Of a stretch of DNA of 64,000 nt, positions 25,219 through 34,304 are shown in pieces. Source of the stretch: Polycyclovorans algicola TG408. Lineage in GTDB: Bacteria > Pseudomonadota > Gammaproteobacteria > Nevskiales > Nevskiaceae. How positions within the stretch are numbered: position 1 is the stretch's first letter; each line of letters opens with the position of its first letter. A program made the position numbers and the translations under genes. The stretch is from positions 986,830-1,050,829 of the forward strand of contig NZ_JOMH01000001.1 in assembly GCF_000711245.1 (NCBI RefSeq), in the 5' to 3' direction. The notes beneath the pieces were generated by a model. It had not been told where the DNA came from, made no database searches, and saw nothing but the letters and a program-made list of their open reading frames with translations.

Positions 25219-25955
25219 ACATCTTGATCATTGCCCGCGCCGAACTGCGCCGCATCTTTCTGTCGCCGCTGGCGTGGGCGGTGCTCGCCGTGGTGCAGGT
25301 CTTGCTCGGCTTCGTCTTCGTCAACGTGCTGTTCGACTTCATCAACCAGCCCGGCTTTGGCGGCGGCTTCGGCGCCTCCGACGTGGTGGTGGGTCAGGTG
25401 TTCGGCTTCGCGACCATTCTGGTGCTGCTGATCATGCCGCTGATGACCATGCGGCTGTTTGCCGAAGAGCGCAAAAGCGGCACGCTCAATCTGCTGCTGT
25501 CGGCACCGGTGTCGCTCACCGAAATCGTGCTCGGCAAGTTCTTGGGCGTGGTCGGCTTCATTGTGGTGATGCTGGCGGTGACGGCCTTGATGCCGCTGGC
25601 CCTGCTGCCGACCACCGATCTTGACGTGGGCCGTGTCGCGGCCGGTCTGCTCGGCTTGCTGCTGCTGATGAGCGCGTTTGCCGCCGCAGGATTGTTCGTG
25701 TCGTCGCTGACCCGCGAGCCGACGATCGCGGCGGTGGCCAGTTTCGGGCTGCTGCTGGCGATCTGGCTGGTCAACATGGTGGGTTACCAGGATGGTGTGC
25801 CGTTTGCCGAGCTGATTCGTTACCTGTCACTTATCGAACACTACGAGAGCCTGCGCCGCGGCGTGTTCGACACTGCCGACATCGCCTACTACGGCCTGTT
25901 CACCGCGCTGTTTCTGGGGCTGACGGTGCAGCGTCTGGACCTTGAACGCCAATGA
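25215..25955 (+). CDS. ABC transporter permease (ABC-2 type, GldF-like)
   Basis: 246-residue inner-membrane permease with six hydrophobic segments. The first is preceded by the amphipathic AELRRIFLSPLAWAVL. The conserved MTMRLFAEERKSGTLNLLLSAPV block is typical of ABC-2/NosY/GldF permeases. ATG at 25215 shares ATGA with the ATPase stop; an upstream in-frame start inside the ATPase gene is rejected. Its own stop overlaps the next start by four bases. Confidence 0.9.
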   Translation: MNILIIARAELRRIFLSPLAWAVLAVVQVLLGFVFVNVLFDFINQPGFGGGFGASDVVVGQVFGFATILVLLIMPLMTMRLFAEERKSGTLNLLLSAPVSLTEIVLGKFLGVVGFIVVMLAVTALMPLALLPTTDLDVGRVAAGLLGLLLLMSAFAAAGLFVSSLTREPTIAAVASFGLLLAIWLVNMVGYQDGVPFAELIRYLSLIEHYESLRRGVFDTADIAYYGLFTALFLGLTVQRLDLERQ

Positions 25956-27304
25956 CCGATTCATCGATGAAATCGCAAACCCTGCAAAAGTGGATCAGCC
26001 TGCTGTTGTTCATCGCGCTGATCGTGATCCTCGGCGTACTGTCGACGCGTTTTTCCGCGGCGCTGGACTGGACTGCCGGTGGCCGCAACACCCTCACCGA
26101 GGCCAGTCAGGCACAACTGGCGAGTATGGACGGGCCGATCATCGTCCGCGCCTTTGTCTACTCCGGTGACCCGCGGCGGCGCGACATCGAGCTGGACTTT
26201 GCCCGCTACCAGCGCGCCAAGGCCGACATCGAGGTGCGCTTCATCGACCCCAGCACCCAGCCGCAACAGGTGCGTGAATTCGACATCCGTGAGCCCGGGC
26301 AGATCGTGCTCGAGTACGACGGCCGCCGCGAAACCATTCCCGGCACCACCGAGCCCATGGTCACCACCGCGCTGCAGCGGCTGGCGGTCAGCGGCGAGCA
26401 ATGGGTGGTGTTTCTGGCCGGCCACGGTGAGCGCAGCATCAGTCGCGAAGACGATTCGCGGGCGCTGACCGGCTACGCCAATGCCCTGCGCGAACGCGGG
26501 CTGAAGGTGCAAAGCGTCAATCTCACCGAAACGCCGGCGATTCCCGACAACACCAGCGTCCTGGTGCTGGCCAGCCCCGAGCGCGCCTATTTGCCGGGCG
26601 AGATCGAACTGGTGCGCGATTACGTCGCCCGCGGCGGCAATCTGCTGTGGCTGGCCGACCCCGATCACCCGGTGGGGCTGGCCGAGGTGGCCGGCGAACT
26701 GGGCGTCACCTGGCTCGACGGCTACGCCATCTTCCCGGACTACCAAGTGATCGGCACCGGACACCCCGGCTTCTTCGCGGCCACCCAATATCCGGCCAAT
26801 GCCGTCACCCAGGGCTTTGACCAGATCACGCTGTTTCCGCTGGTGCGCGCCATGGCTGTCGACAAGGTCAACGACTGGACGATGCAACCGATGCTGGTCG
26901 CCGGTGAGTCGGCGTGGCTGGAAACCGGCGACATCAGCGGTGGCACGGTGGCGCTGGACGATGACGACATCCCCGGTCCGCTGCTGATCGGCGCGACCTT
27001 GACCCGCGACCTTGAAGTCGACGGCGAAAACCGGACCCAGCGCGTGGCGCTGGTTGGCGATGCGGACTTCCTTTCTGACCTGCACCTGGCCGAGGTCGGT
27101 AACGAAGCATTCGGGCTCAACCTGGCGCAGTGGCTGGCGCTGCGCGATGCGCAGTTGAACATCCGCGTGCCCGAGGCGCCCGACACCGACATCGTCATCT
27201 CGCCGCTGGGCGGTAAAGCCATCGTGGCCGTGTTTGTCATCGTGTTACCACTGCTCCTGTTGCTGGTCGGCGTGGGGCGCTGGTTCGTCCGGCGTCGGCG
27301 CTGA
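25952..27304 (+). CDS. Gld-type ABC transporter auxiliary membrane protein (GldG-like)
   Basis: 450-residue protein with one N-terminal membrane helix (ISLLLFIALIVILGVLS), a large periplasmic region and a C-terminal membrane helix (AVFVIVLPLLLLLVGVGRWF) ending in RRRR. The periplasmic part contains VVFLAGHGERSI, PERAYLPGEIELVRDYVARGG and LVGDADFLSD, typical of the GldG/DUF4350-like family that partners ABC-2 permeases. It is coupled by ATGA to the permease. It probably forms part of an exporter complex; the cargo is not known. Confidence 0.85.
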   Translation: MTDSSMKSQTLQKWISLLLFIALIVILGVLSTRFSAALDWTAGGRNTLTEASQAQLASMDGPIIVRAFVYSGDPRRRDIELDFARYQRAKADIEVRFIDPSTQPQQVREFDIREPGQIVLEYDGRRETIPGTTEPMVTTALQRLAVSGEQWVVFLAGHGERSISREDDSRALTGYANALRERGLKVQSVNLTETPAIPDNTSVLVLASPERAYLPGEIELVRDYVARGGNLLWLADPDHPVGLAEVAGELGVTWLDGYAIFPDYQVIGTGHPGFFAATQYPANAVTQGFDQITLFPLVRAMAVDKVNDWTMQPMLVAGESAWLETGDISGGTVALDDDDIPGPLLIGATLTRDLEVDGENRTQRVALVGDADFLSDLHLAEVGNEAFGLNLAQWLALRDAQLNIRVPEAPDTDIVISPLGGKAIVAVFVIVLPLLLLLVGVGRWFVRRRR

Positions 27305-27316
27305 GCGCGGCGGGAC

Positions 27317-28198
27317 ATGAACCGAGGACGCCGCAATCTGCTGCTGCTGACCGGCATCGCCGGGCTGGCGGCGCTGGGATGGTTGTCGCGCGAGCAGCCC
27401 GAGCCGACGCGCCCGCTGACGGCGCTGAGTCAGGACGCCATCGAGCGCATCCGCGTCGAGCACCCCGGCAAGCCGGCCATCGCCCTGGCACGCCGCGATG
27501 ATGGCAATTGGCGCCTCACCGAGCCGGTGGCGGCCGATGCCGATGCCTTCGAGGTGGCGTCGCTGCTCAACCTCGCCGCCCTGCCGGTTCGCCGCGCATT
27601 GGGCGAAGACTTCGATGCGGCCGAGTTGGGGCTGTCGCCCCCGGCCTTCGTTATCACCCTGAACGATGTCGCCTTGCGCTTCGGTGGCACCGACCCGCTC
27701 AGTGCCCAGCGCGTGGTGCAGACCGACGCCCTGGCCGCACTGGTCGACAACCCGCCCAGTGCCGCGTTGGACGCCGATTTCAGCGACCTGGTCAGCAAGC
27801 AGCTGATTCCCGAAGGCGCCGCAATCAAGGCCATCGACCTGCCGGACGGCCGTCTGGTCGAGGCCGCAGCCGACGGCGGCTGGCGGGTGACCGGCGCGCC
27901 CGAGCTTGACCCGCAGGCGCTGGTCGAAGGCTGGGCCGGTGTGCGCGCCATGTGGAATGCCGCCGCCCCGGAAGCACTTGATGCCGACGGTCTTGAGCGG
28001 GTCACGGTGCACCTGGCCTCAGGTGACGCGTTGCCGTTCGTCGTGCTGCAGCGCGCGCCGCAGTTCGAGTTGGTGAACGCGGAACTGGGCGTGCAATACA
28101 CGCTCTCGGCGGTGCTGGCCGCCACGCTGCTGACCGTGCCGGAACCGGCATCCAAAGGCGAACCCGAAGCCGCGCCGGAGGCCGAACCGGCCGACTGA
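27317..28198 (+). CDS. DUF4340-type protein of the ABC module
   Basis: 293-residue protein with an N-terminal membrane anchor (NLLLLTGIAGLAALGWL) and a periplasmic domain of the DUF4340 type, usually encoded after GldG-like proteins. Visible features are IERIRVEHPGKPAIALARRDDGNWRLTEPV repeated-strand sequence split over residues 40-75 and an acidic, Ala/Glu/Pro-rich C-terminus. It overlaps mutM by one base (TGATG). Role in the ABC module unknown. Confidence 0.82.
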   Translation: MNRGRRNLLLLTGIAGLAALGWLSREQPEPTRPLTALSQDAIERIRVEHPGKPAIALARRDDGNWRLTEPVAADADAFEVASLLNLAALPVRRALGEDFDAAELGLSPPAFVITLNDVALRFGGTDPLSAQRVVQTDALAALVDNPPSAALDADFSDLVSKQLIPEGAAIKAIDLPDGRLVEAAADGGWRVTGAPELDPQALVEGWAGVRAMWNAAAPEALDADGLERVTVHLASGDALPFVVLQRAPQFELVNAELGVQYTLSAVLAATLLTVPEPASKGEPEAAPEAEPAD

Positions 28199-29016
28199 TG
28201 CCTGAGCTTCCCGAGGTCGAAACCGTCCGTCGCGGGCTGGCACCGCACATCGTCGGACGGCAAATCGCGGCGGTGGTGGTGCGCGATGCGCGGCTGCGCT
28301 GGCCGGTGCCCGCGACCTTGTCGACCGACCTTCAGGGGCAAACCATCACGGCGGTCGACCGTCGCGGCAAATACCTGCTGCTGCGCCTCAGTGGCGGCGA
28401 CACGGTGCTGGTGCACCTCGGCATGTCGGGTCGGCTGCGGGTGTTCGACGCGCTGCCCGCGCCGGTCAAGCACGACCATGTCGACTGGCAGTTCGTGGGT
28501 GGCGGCGGCATGCGGCTCAACGACCCGCGGCGCTTCGGCGCGGTGCTGCACTGGCCGCAGGCGCAAACCGGCCACGCGCTGCTCGATCACTTGGGGCCCG
28601 AGCCGTTCGATGACGACTTTACCGGCGCCTATCTGCACGCCCGCTCGCGCGGCAAGCAGGTGGCCACCAAGTCGTTCCTGATGGACGGCCGCACCGTGGT
28701 CGGCTGCGGCAACATTTACGCCGCCGAGTCGCTGTTCCGCGCGGGTGTTCGCCCGACCCGCGCGGCGGGCAAGTTGACCCGCCCAGACTGTGATCGACTG
28801 GTGACGACGGTGCGCGCGGTGTTGCGCGATGCCATTGAGCAAGGCGGCACCACCCTGCGCGATTTCGCCGGGGCCGACGGCGTCGCCGGGTATTTTCAGC
28901 AAGACCTGTTTGTCTACGGGCGTGAAGGGCAACCGTGCCGGGTCTGCGGCACTTCCCTGAAGGGCCTGCGCATCGGTCAGCGCGCCAGCGTCTGGTGCCC
29001 GGCCTGTCAGCGCTGA
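28198..29016 (+). CDS. mutM: Formamidopyrimidine-DNA glycosylase
   Basis: Base-excision repair enzyme removing 8-oxoguanine and Fapy lesions; 272 residues. N-terminal PELPEVETVRRGL gives the catalytic Pro-1 and Glu. DRRGKYLLLRL has the conserved Lys and LGMSGRLRVF the void-filling region. ARSRGKQVATKSFLMDG and VGCGNIYAAESLF precede the C-terminal zinc finger CRVCG...CPACQR. It is translationally chained to the DUF4340 gene. Confidence 0.96.
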   Translation: MPELPEVETVRRGLAPHIVGRQIAAVVVRDARLRWPVPATLSTDLQGQTITAVDRRGKYLLLRLSGGDTVLVHLGMSGRLRVFDALPAPVKHDHVDWQFVGGGGMRLNDPRRFGAVLHWPQAQTGHALLDHLGPEPFDDDFTGAYLHARSRGKQVATKSFLMDGRTVVGCGNIYAAESLFRAGVRPTRAAGKLTRPDCDRLVTTVRAVLRDAIEQGGTTLRDFAGADGVAGYFQQDLFVYGREGQPCRVCGTSLKGLRIGQRASVWCPACQR

Positions 29017-29086
29017 GCCCGTCCGGGATGCGCGAAGTCGGGGCAGTGGGCAATATGTCGGTCGTTCATTTTCTGCCGGACCTGCC

Positions 29087-30379
29087 ATGACCTCGATGAC
29101 CGATGCCTTCACGCTGCCCTGCGGCGCCACGCTGCCCAACCGCATCGCCAAGGCGGCCATGACCGAAGGCCTGGCGGACCCGTGGCTGCGCGCCACCGAG
29201 CGTCACGCGCGTGCGTATCGGCAGTGGTCGCACGGCGGTGCGGGTCTGCTCATCACTGGCAACGTGATGATCGACAAGCTGCGGCTGGAGCGGCCAAGCA
29301 ATGTCGCCATCGACGGCAACGGCGGGCTGGACCAGCTTCGTAACTGGGCCAAGGCGGGTACCGAGGGCGGCAATCATCTGTGGATGCAGATTTCGCACCC
29401 CGGGCGGCAGACGCCGCGCTACGTCACCTGGGATCCGGTGGGGCCGTCCGACGTGCAGCTCGACATGCTCGCCAACTACGCCAAGCCGCGCGAGATGATC
29501 GGTGACGAGATCGAAGATTTCATTCGCCGCTTCGCCCATGTGGCCGTCACGGCGCGGAATGCGGGCTTTACCGGCGTCGAAGTGCACGCTGCGCATGGCT
29601 ATCTGCTGTCGTCGTTTCTGTCGCCGGTGACCAATCGTCGTCGTGACGAGTGGGGCGGTTCACTGGAGAACCGCGCGCGCTTTCTGCTTGAAGTGCTGCG
29701 CGCCACCCGCAAAGCCGTGGGCGCGGACTTCCCGGTGGCGGTCAAGCTCAATTCCGACGATTTCCGCAAGGGCGGCTTCACCCACGACGAATGCCTGACC
29801 GTCGTGCAGTGGCTCAACGACGAAACCGTGGATCTGCTGGAAATCTCCGGCGGCACCTACGAGCAACCCAAGCTGCTGGGCGTCGACGGCCGTGACGACA
29901 GCATCGTCGAGCGGAAAAGCACCCGCGCCCGCGAGGCCTACTTTCTTGATTACGCCGAGAGCATCCGAAAGGTGGCGAAGATGCCGATGATGGTCACCGG
30001 CGGATTCCGCAGCGCCGAGGGCATCAATGCCGCGCTGGATGAGGGGCACTGCGATGTGGTCGGCCTCGCGCGTCCGTTGTGCACCCACCCCGATGCGCCC
30101 AAGCAGCTATTCAGCGGGCGCATGACGACCCTGCCGGCCTTCGAGCACGACATGACCCTGGGCAAGGCGCAGTGGCTGAGCAAGACCAGCAATGTGTACG
30201 CGATCAAGATCGTCCACACCATTGGCCAGCTCGGTTGGTACTGCTTGCAGATCGCGCGCATGGGCGACGGCACCCGGCGCCACCATTACGGGTTGTGGCG
30301 CGCGACGTTTGCTTACCTCACTGACGAATACGTCTGCGCCTTCAAGCGGTGGCGGGCGAGCAAGCGACCGGCGGCCTGA
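29087..30379 (+). CDS. NADH:flavin oxidoreductase, old yellow enzyme family
   Basis: 430-residue FMN-dependent TIM-barrel oxidoreductase. Family motifs are NRIAKAAMTEGLAD, LWMQISHPGRQTP, GFTGVEVHAAHGYLLSSFLSP, NRRRDEWGGSLENRARF and TGGFRS near the phosphate-binding site. It lacks the C-terminal Fe-S/FAD part of 2,4-dienoyl-CoA reductase and has instead a basic helical tail (HHYGLWRATFAYLTDEY). Substrate (enone, nitro compound or other) not known. A strong bidirectional terminator follows. Confidence 0.9.
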   Translation: MTSMTDAFTLPCGATLPNRIAKAAMTEGLADPWLRATERHARAYRQWSHGGAGLLITGNVMIDKLRLERPSNVAIDGNGGLDQLRNWAKAGTEGGNHLWMQISHPGRQTPRYVTWDPVGPSDVQLDMLANYAKPREMIGDEIEDFIRRFAHVAVTARNAGFTGVEVHAAHGYLLSSFLSPVTNRRRDEWGGSLENRARFLLEVLRATRKAVGADFPVAVKLNSDDFRKGGFTHDECLTVVQWLNDETVDLLEISGGTYEQPKLLGVDGRDDSIVERKSTRAREAYFLDYAESIRKVAKMPMMVTGGFRSAEGINAALDEGHCDVVGLARPLCTHPDAPKQLFSGRMTTLPAFEHDMTLGKAQWLSKTSNVYAIKIVHTIGQLGWYCLQIARMGDGTRRHHYGLWRATFAYLTDEYVCAFKRWRASKRPAA

Positions 30380-30394
30380 ACCAACTGCGCCCAC

Positions 30395-30433
30395 CAAAAA
30401 GCCGCTGCCGATTGCTCATCGGCAGCGGCTTTT
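30395..30433. terminator. Bidirectional hairpin terminator
   Basis: Perfect 16-bp inverted repeat AAAAAGCCGCTGCCGA / TCGGCAGCGGCTTTTT around a 7-base loop, with A/T tracts on both sides. It lies between the converging oxidoreductase (+) and sugar dehydrogenase (-) genes and can serve both. Confidence 0.93.
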
Positions 30434-30446
30434 TGTTTGGGACCGG

Positions 30447-31550
30447 CTACTCTGACTCAGCGGCCGGGGTCAGCTTCAAGACCTTGCCCTCTGCCGAGTC
30501 GGTGAGCACGTAAATCGCGCCGTCGGGGCCGACGGTGACCGAGCGCAGGCGTTCTTTCCGGTCGGCGAGCAGGCGCTCCTGTGTTGCGTTGCCGTCATCG
30601 TCGACGCTGACCCTTACCAGCACGCGGTGGGCCAGGGCGGTGACCAGCAGGTCGCCCTTCCATTCCTCGAACAGCTCGCCGTCGTACAGCGCCATGCCGG
30701 ACGGCGCGATGGACGGGGTCCAGTGCAGCACCGGGTCTTCCATGTTCGGGCGTGAGGTGTGGGGTGTGATTTGCGTCCCTGAATATTCGACACCGAAGGT
30801 CGCCACCGGCCAGCCATAGTTCTTGCCCGGCTCGATGCGATTCAGCTCGTCGCCGCCGCGCGGGCCGTGTTCGTGCGCCCACAGGGTGTCGCGCGTGTCG
30901 TCCCAGACCAACCCCTGCACATTGCGATGGCCGTAGCTGTAGACCTCGGGCGCCTTGTCGGACTCACCAACATAGGGGTTGTCGTCAGGCACGCTGCCGT
31001 CGGCGTTGAGCCGCACGATGGTGCCGATGTGGTTGGCCGGGTCCTGCGCCTCGTAGCGGTAGTCGTAGCCGTCGCCCAGGCCCAGCGCCAAGGTGCCGTC
31101 GGCCAGCCAAGCCATGCGGCCGCCGTAGTGCACGGCCGTGTCGCGGTTGGGCGCGGCGTCGAAAACCGTCTCCACATCTTCCAGCGCGGTGCCGGTGAAG
31201 CGCCCGCGAATGACCCGCGTGGTGTTGGCGTCGCCGTCGCCGTGGGCTAACGACAGGTAGACCCACTTGGAGTCTTCGAAATCTTCGGCCAGCAGAATGT
31301 CGAACAGCCCGCCTTGCCGCGCGACATAGGCTTGCGGCACGCCCTCGACGGGGGTGGGGTCCACGGCGCCGTCGCGCCAGACGCGCAGCGCGCCGCTGCG
31401 TTCGCTGATCAGCGCGCTGCCGTCGGGCAGAAAGGCCATGGCCCACGGGAAGTCGAGTCCCTCGGCAACGGTTTCGACATTGAGCCGCGGCGCAGCGTGG
31501 GCGGTCAGGGCCAGCAGGCTGGTGGCGAGCAGCAGGGCGCGAGCAATCAT
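30447..31550 (-). CDS. PQQ-dependent sugar dehydrogenase family protein
   Basis: 367-residue periplasmic beta-propeller of the glucose/sorbosone dehydrogenase family with signal peptide ALLLATSLLALTAHA. Conserved blocks are GLDFPWAMAFLPDGSALISE, VHYGGRMAWLADGTL, YSYGHRNVQGLVWD and EHGPRGGDELNRI, the last ones lining the PQQ/Ca site in soluble glucose dehydrogenases. The frame stays open far upstream to 32291, but the signal peptide fixes the start at 31550. Members oxidise aldose sugars; the natural substrate here is unknown, and no pqq genes are in the window. Confidence 0.88.
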   Translation of the reverse strand: MIARALLLATSLLALTAHAAPRLNVETVAEGLDFPWAMAFLPDGSALISERSGALRVWRDGAVDPTPVEGVPQAYVARQGGLFDILLAEDFEDSKWVYLSLAHGDGDANTTRVIRGRFTGTALEDVETVFDAAPNRDTAVHYGGRMAWLADGTLALGLGDGYDYRYEAQDPANHIGTIVRLNADGSVPDDNPYVGESDKAPEVYSYGHRNVQGLVWDDTRDTLWAHEHGPRGGDELNRIEPGKNYGWPVATFGVEYSGTQITPHTSRPNMEDPVLHWTPSIAPSGMALYDGELFEEWKGDLLVTALAHRVLVRVSVDDDGNATQERLLADRKERLRSVTVGPDGAIYVLTDSAEGKVLKLTPAAESE

Positions 31551-31679
31551 CGTGGGACTCGGAATGTGGAATGTGGAGGCGAGTTTCAGACTACCAGTCT
31601 TGGGTGAATGTTCACCCGCGATGCGCGGTTCCGGGACGAATACGGCATCATCGGCGCCGAATTCGATGCCGGACCGACG

Positions 31680-32156
31680 ATGCCTAACGCAGTCAATGAA
31701 GCGCCCGCGATTATTCGCATTCCCACCGCGTTCATCGTGGCCATTGTCGCCACGGCAGTGTCCGCGACGGTCTTGCAGGTGGGTCATTCGACGTCGGTGT
31801 TGCGTGAACTGGGGTCGCCGGTCGACACCGGGGAGGCATTGGCGATGCTGATGCACGATCTGGTTGGCTTTGGGCTCAATTTCATGGGCATTGCGGCGGT
31901 CGGGTTCGTGATCGCTTTTGTCGTCACGGCGCTGCTGCGGCGGGTCGTTAAGGTGTCGTCGATCAAGCTGCACGGGTTGGCGGGAGCGGTGGCCATCTGG
32001 GCAGCGCTGGCCAGCATCCGCGCGCTGACCGGTATTGCGCCCATCCCCGCCAGCCTCGAATGGCCGTGGATGGCGGGGTTGATTGCCAGCGGCGCGCTGG
32101 GCGGGCTGCTTTACGGGTTTTTGGCCGCACCCGGCCCTGACGTGCTCACACCGTGA
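31680..32156 (+). CDS. Small membrane protein of unknown function
   Basis: 158 residues with four predicted membrane helices (IVAIVATAVSATVLQVG, LVGFGLNFMGIAAVGFVIAFVV, LAGAVAIWAALASIRAL, MAGLIASGALGGLLYGFLA). No known family recognised. The start could also be an ATG at 31608, which would add 24 mostly polar residues; neither has a good Shine-Dalgarno. It converges on the nitroreductase gene with an 11-base overlap. Confidence 0.6.
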   Translation: MPNAVNEAPAIIRIPTAFIVAIVATAVSATVLQVGHSTSVLRELGSPVDTGEALAMLMHDLVGFGLNFMGIAAVGFVIAFVVTALLRRVVKVSSIKLHGLAGAVAIWAALASIRALTGIAPIPASLEWPWMAGLIASGALGGLLYGFLAAPGPDVLTP

Positions 32157-32976
32157 ACACGAAGCGACTGCGGTCGAAGCGGACCTGCGGGTAGTAAAGC
32201 CCGTCGGCAGCGCGCTCGCCGGCGCCGATGACCATGAGGATGTGCGCGCCGGCCGGCAGCTTGAGCAGCTTGCTGACCCGTTCTTCGTCAAAGCCCTCCA
32301 TCGCGCAGGTGTCGAAGCCGTGGGCGCGAAAGGCGAGGATCAGGTTTTCGGCGGCCAGCGCGGTGCTCTTCACCGCCCAGACCTTCATCTCGGCGTGGCT
32401 GAAAGGACCGCGCATGATGGGGCGGAACTGCCCGACCACCCTGGCCCCCACGCCCTTGACCAGCCCCAGCGCGCCGAGCGGCCCCTGGGTGTACATCAGC
32501 GGCACCAGTTTGGCGTAGTAGTCGTTGACGATTTTCGGAATCTTGCCCTTCGGCCAGGTGCTGAGGTTGAGCTTGGCGTTGGCCAGATAGGTGTCGGTGC
32601 GCGCCACCACGACAATCAGTTCGGCGGCGGTCTTGGCGGCGTTCTGGCCCAGGCAGGCCTTGACCAGCGCGCGCTTCTTCGCCGGGGTCTGCACCTTGTA
32701 GAACGCCCAAGGCTGCAGGTTGGACGAGTTGGGCGCCAGCATGGCCATGTCCAGACAATCTTCCAGCACCGCGGGCGGGATGGCCTTGTCGGTGAAGCGG
32801 CGCACCGAGCGTCGGGTGATGACGGTTTGGCGAAAGGCCTCAACATCAATCGGTGGCGGCGCAGGCTCGCTGTAGCGTCCCGGCTTGACGGACGCTGCAG
32901 GCGGTTTGGTTGGCTTGGCGGCAGGTCGCGCGCGCGGTCGTTTCGGCGCGGCCGGCTTGTTACGGGTTTCGGTCAT
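32146..32976 (-). CDS. Nitroreductase-family FMN oxidoreductase
   Basis: 276-residue nitroreductase-like protein. The family start ITRRSVRRFTDKAIPPAVLE contains the FMN-phosphate-binding Arg-Ser-x-Arg. MAMLAPNSSNLQPWAFYKV and LILAFRAHGFDTCAMEGF are further family blocks. The first 45 residues are an Ala/Pro/Lys/Arg-rich basic extension not seen in typical enzymes; they may be a low-complexity tail or a misplaced start. Reduces nitro compounds or quinones with NAD(P)H; substrate unknown. Confidence 0.88.
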   Translation of the reverse strand: MTETRNKPAAPKRPRARPAAKPTKPPAASVKPGRYSEPAPPPIDVEAFRQTVITRRSVRRFTDKAIPPAVLEDCLDMAMLAPNSSNLQPWAFYKVQTPAKKRALVKACLGQNAAKTAAELIVVVARTDTYLANAKLNLSTWPKGKIPKIVNDYYAKLVPLMYTQGPLGALGLVKGVGARVVGQFRPIMRGPFSHAEMKVWAVKSTALAAENLILAFRAHGFDTCAMEGFDEERVSKLLKLPAGAHILMVIGAGERAADGLYYPQVRFDRSRFVFTV

Positions 32977-33015
32977 GACGACCTCCAGATTGGGGGTCGC
33001 GCAGTGTCCCGCAAA

Positions 33016-33162
33016 TCAGCTGCGCTGTTGTGACGTGAACGCCAAGTGTGCGCGTTGGCGCCGGGTGCGGCGCAGTGCGGCGGCTTCCATCACGCCCCAC
33101 AGCAACATGCCGCCCACCAGGCGCGGCGAGGCATGACGGGTGATATTGCGAATGGCAGTCAT
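33016..33162 (-). CDS. Possible small protein, unknown
   Basis: 48 codons starting at ATG 33162 with GGAG nine bases upstream. The sequence has a short hydrophobic segment LVGGMLLWGVMEAAALRR and a basic tail. It could be a single-pass membrane peptide. Support is limited to the ribosome-binding site and plausible composition. Confidence 0.35.
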   Translation of the reverse strand: MTAIRNITRHASPRLVGGMLLWGVMEAAALRRTRRQRAHLAFTSQQRS

Positions 33163-33278
33163 CGGGCAGGTCTCCGGGGGCGTGTCCGCGACTATCCGGC
33201 GCACGTATGACACGTTGATGACGCGGGCGTGACCGTCAGTGTCAAACGTCTGCCATGTGCTTGCGGCACGATTCGCAA

Positions 33279-34304
33279 ATGACCGGACACCCCCTGGCCG
33301 AATTCGACGCGCTCGAAGCCCTGATCGAGCAAGGCCAGCCGCACCTCAAGGTCAAGCGGCTTGGCGCGGTGCAGGCCGGCAGCACGGCACTGCCCCTGAT
33401 GATGATCACGCTCGGCAGCGACGATCCGCGCAAGCCCGGCATCGGCTTCTTCGGCGGCGTGCACGGTCTGGAGCGCATCGGCGCCGATGTCGTCACCGCT
33501 TACCTGCGCTCGTTGGTCATGCGCCTGTCGTGGGACGACGCCCTGCATCACCAGCTTGAACAGGTGCGCATCGTGATCATGCCGCGCGTCAATCCCGGCG
33601 GCCTGTGGCTGGGGACGCGGGCCAACCCGCGCGGTGTCGATCTGATGCGCAACGCGCCCATCGAGGCCACCGAGTCGGTGCCGTTCATGGTCGGGGGCCA
33701 GCGTCTGAGCGCCGAGATGCCGTGGTATCGCGGCCCGGCCAATGCGCCGATGGAGGTCGAGAGCGCCGCACTGTGTCACGCCGTCGAGCAAGAGTTGCAG
33801 CCTCGGCCCTTCAGCCTGACTGTGGATTGCCACTCCGGCTTCGGCCTGCAGGACCGATTGTGGTTTCCCTATGCGCACACCGCGCGGCCAATTCCGCACC
33901 TCGCCGAAGTCCATGCGCTCAGCCAGATTTTCGAGCAGACGATGGTGCATCACCGCTACGTGTTCGAGCCGCAAAGCCTGCAGTACCTGACCCACGGCGA
34001 TCTCTGGGATTACCTGTATCAACGCTCGCTCAAGGCGGCGCAGAACATTTTTCTGCCGCTGACCCTGGAGATGGGCTCGTGGCTGTGGATCAAGAAAAAT
34101 CCGCGGCAGATGTTCAGCCGGCTGGGCATTTTCAACCCGTTGATCGGCCACCGGCAGGCCCGAGTCATGCGGCGCCAGATTGCCCTGCTCGACTTCTTTA
34201 CCCATGCCGCCGCCAGCGCCGCCCGCTGGTTGCCGGAAGGCCCGGCGGTTGCCCAGCACGCCGCCATGGCGCAAGCACGCTGGTACAGCGGACGCGGCGC
34301 ATGA
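33279..34304 (+). CDS. M14-family zinc carboxypeptidase / deacylase-like protein
   Basis: About 341-residue member of the M14 (carboxypeptidase/aspartoacylase-like) superfamily. Zinc ligands are visible as GGVHGLERIG (His-62, Glu-65) and VDCHSGFG (His about 184). The catalytic Glu lies in LPLTLEMGSW (about 270). VNPGGLWLGTRANPRGVDLMRN supplies the substrate-binding Asn-Pro-Arg pattern. An ATG at 33255 is an alternative start. The stop overlaps the next hydrolase start (ATGA), so the two probably act together; substrate unknown. Confidence 0.82.
   Translation: MTGHPLAEFDALEALIEQGQPHLKVKRLGAVQAGSTALPLMMITLGSDDPRKPGIGFFGGVHGLERIGADVVTAYLRSLVMRLSWDDALHHQLEQVRIVIMPRVNPGGLWLGTRANPRGVDLMRNAPIEATESVPFMVGGQRLSAEMPWYRGPANAPMEVESAALCHAVEQELQPRPFSLTVDCHSGFGLQDRLWFPYAHTARPIPHLAEVHALSQIFEQTMVHHRYVFEPQSLQYLTHGDLWDYLYQRSLKAAQNIFLPLTLEMGSWLWIKKNPRQMFSRLGIFNPLIGHRQARVMRRQIALLDFFTHAAASAARWLPEGPAVAQHAAMAQARWYSGRGA

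Noticed and set aside
31551-32291. N-terminal extension of the PQQ dehydrogenase by about 250 residues
   Set aside because: It would sit upstream of a normal signal peptide and antisense to a membrane protein gene.
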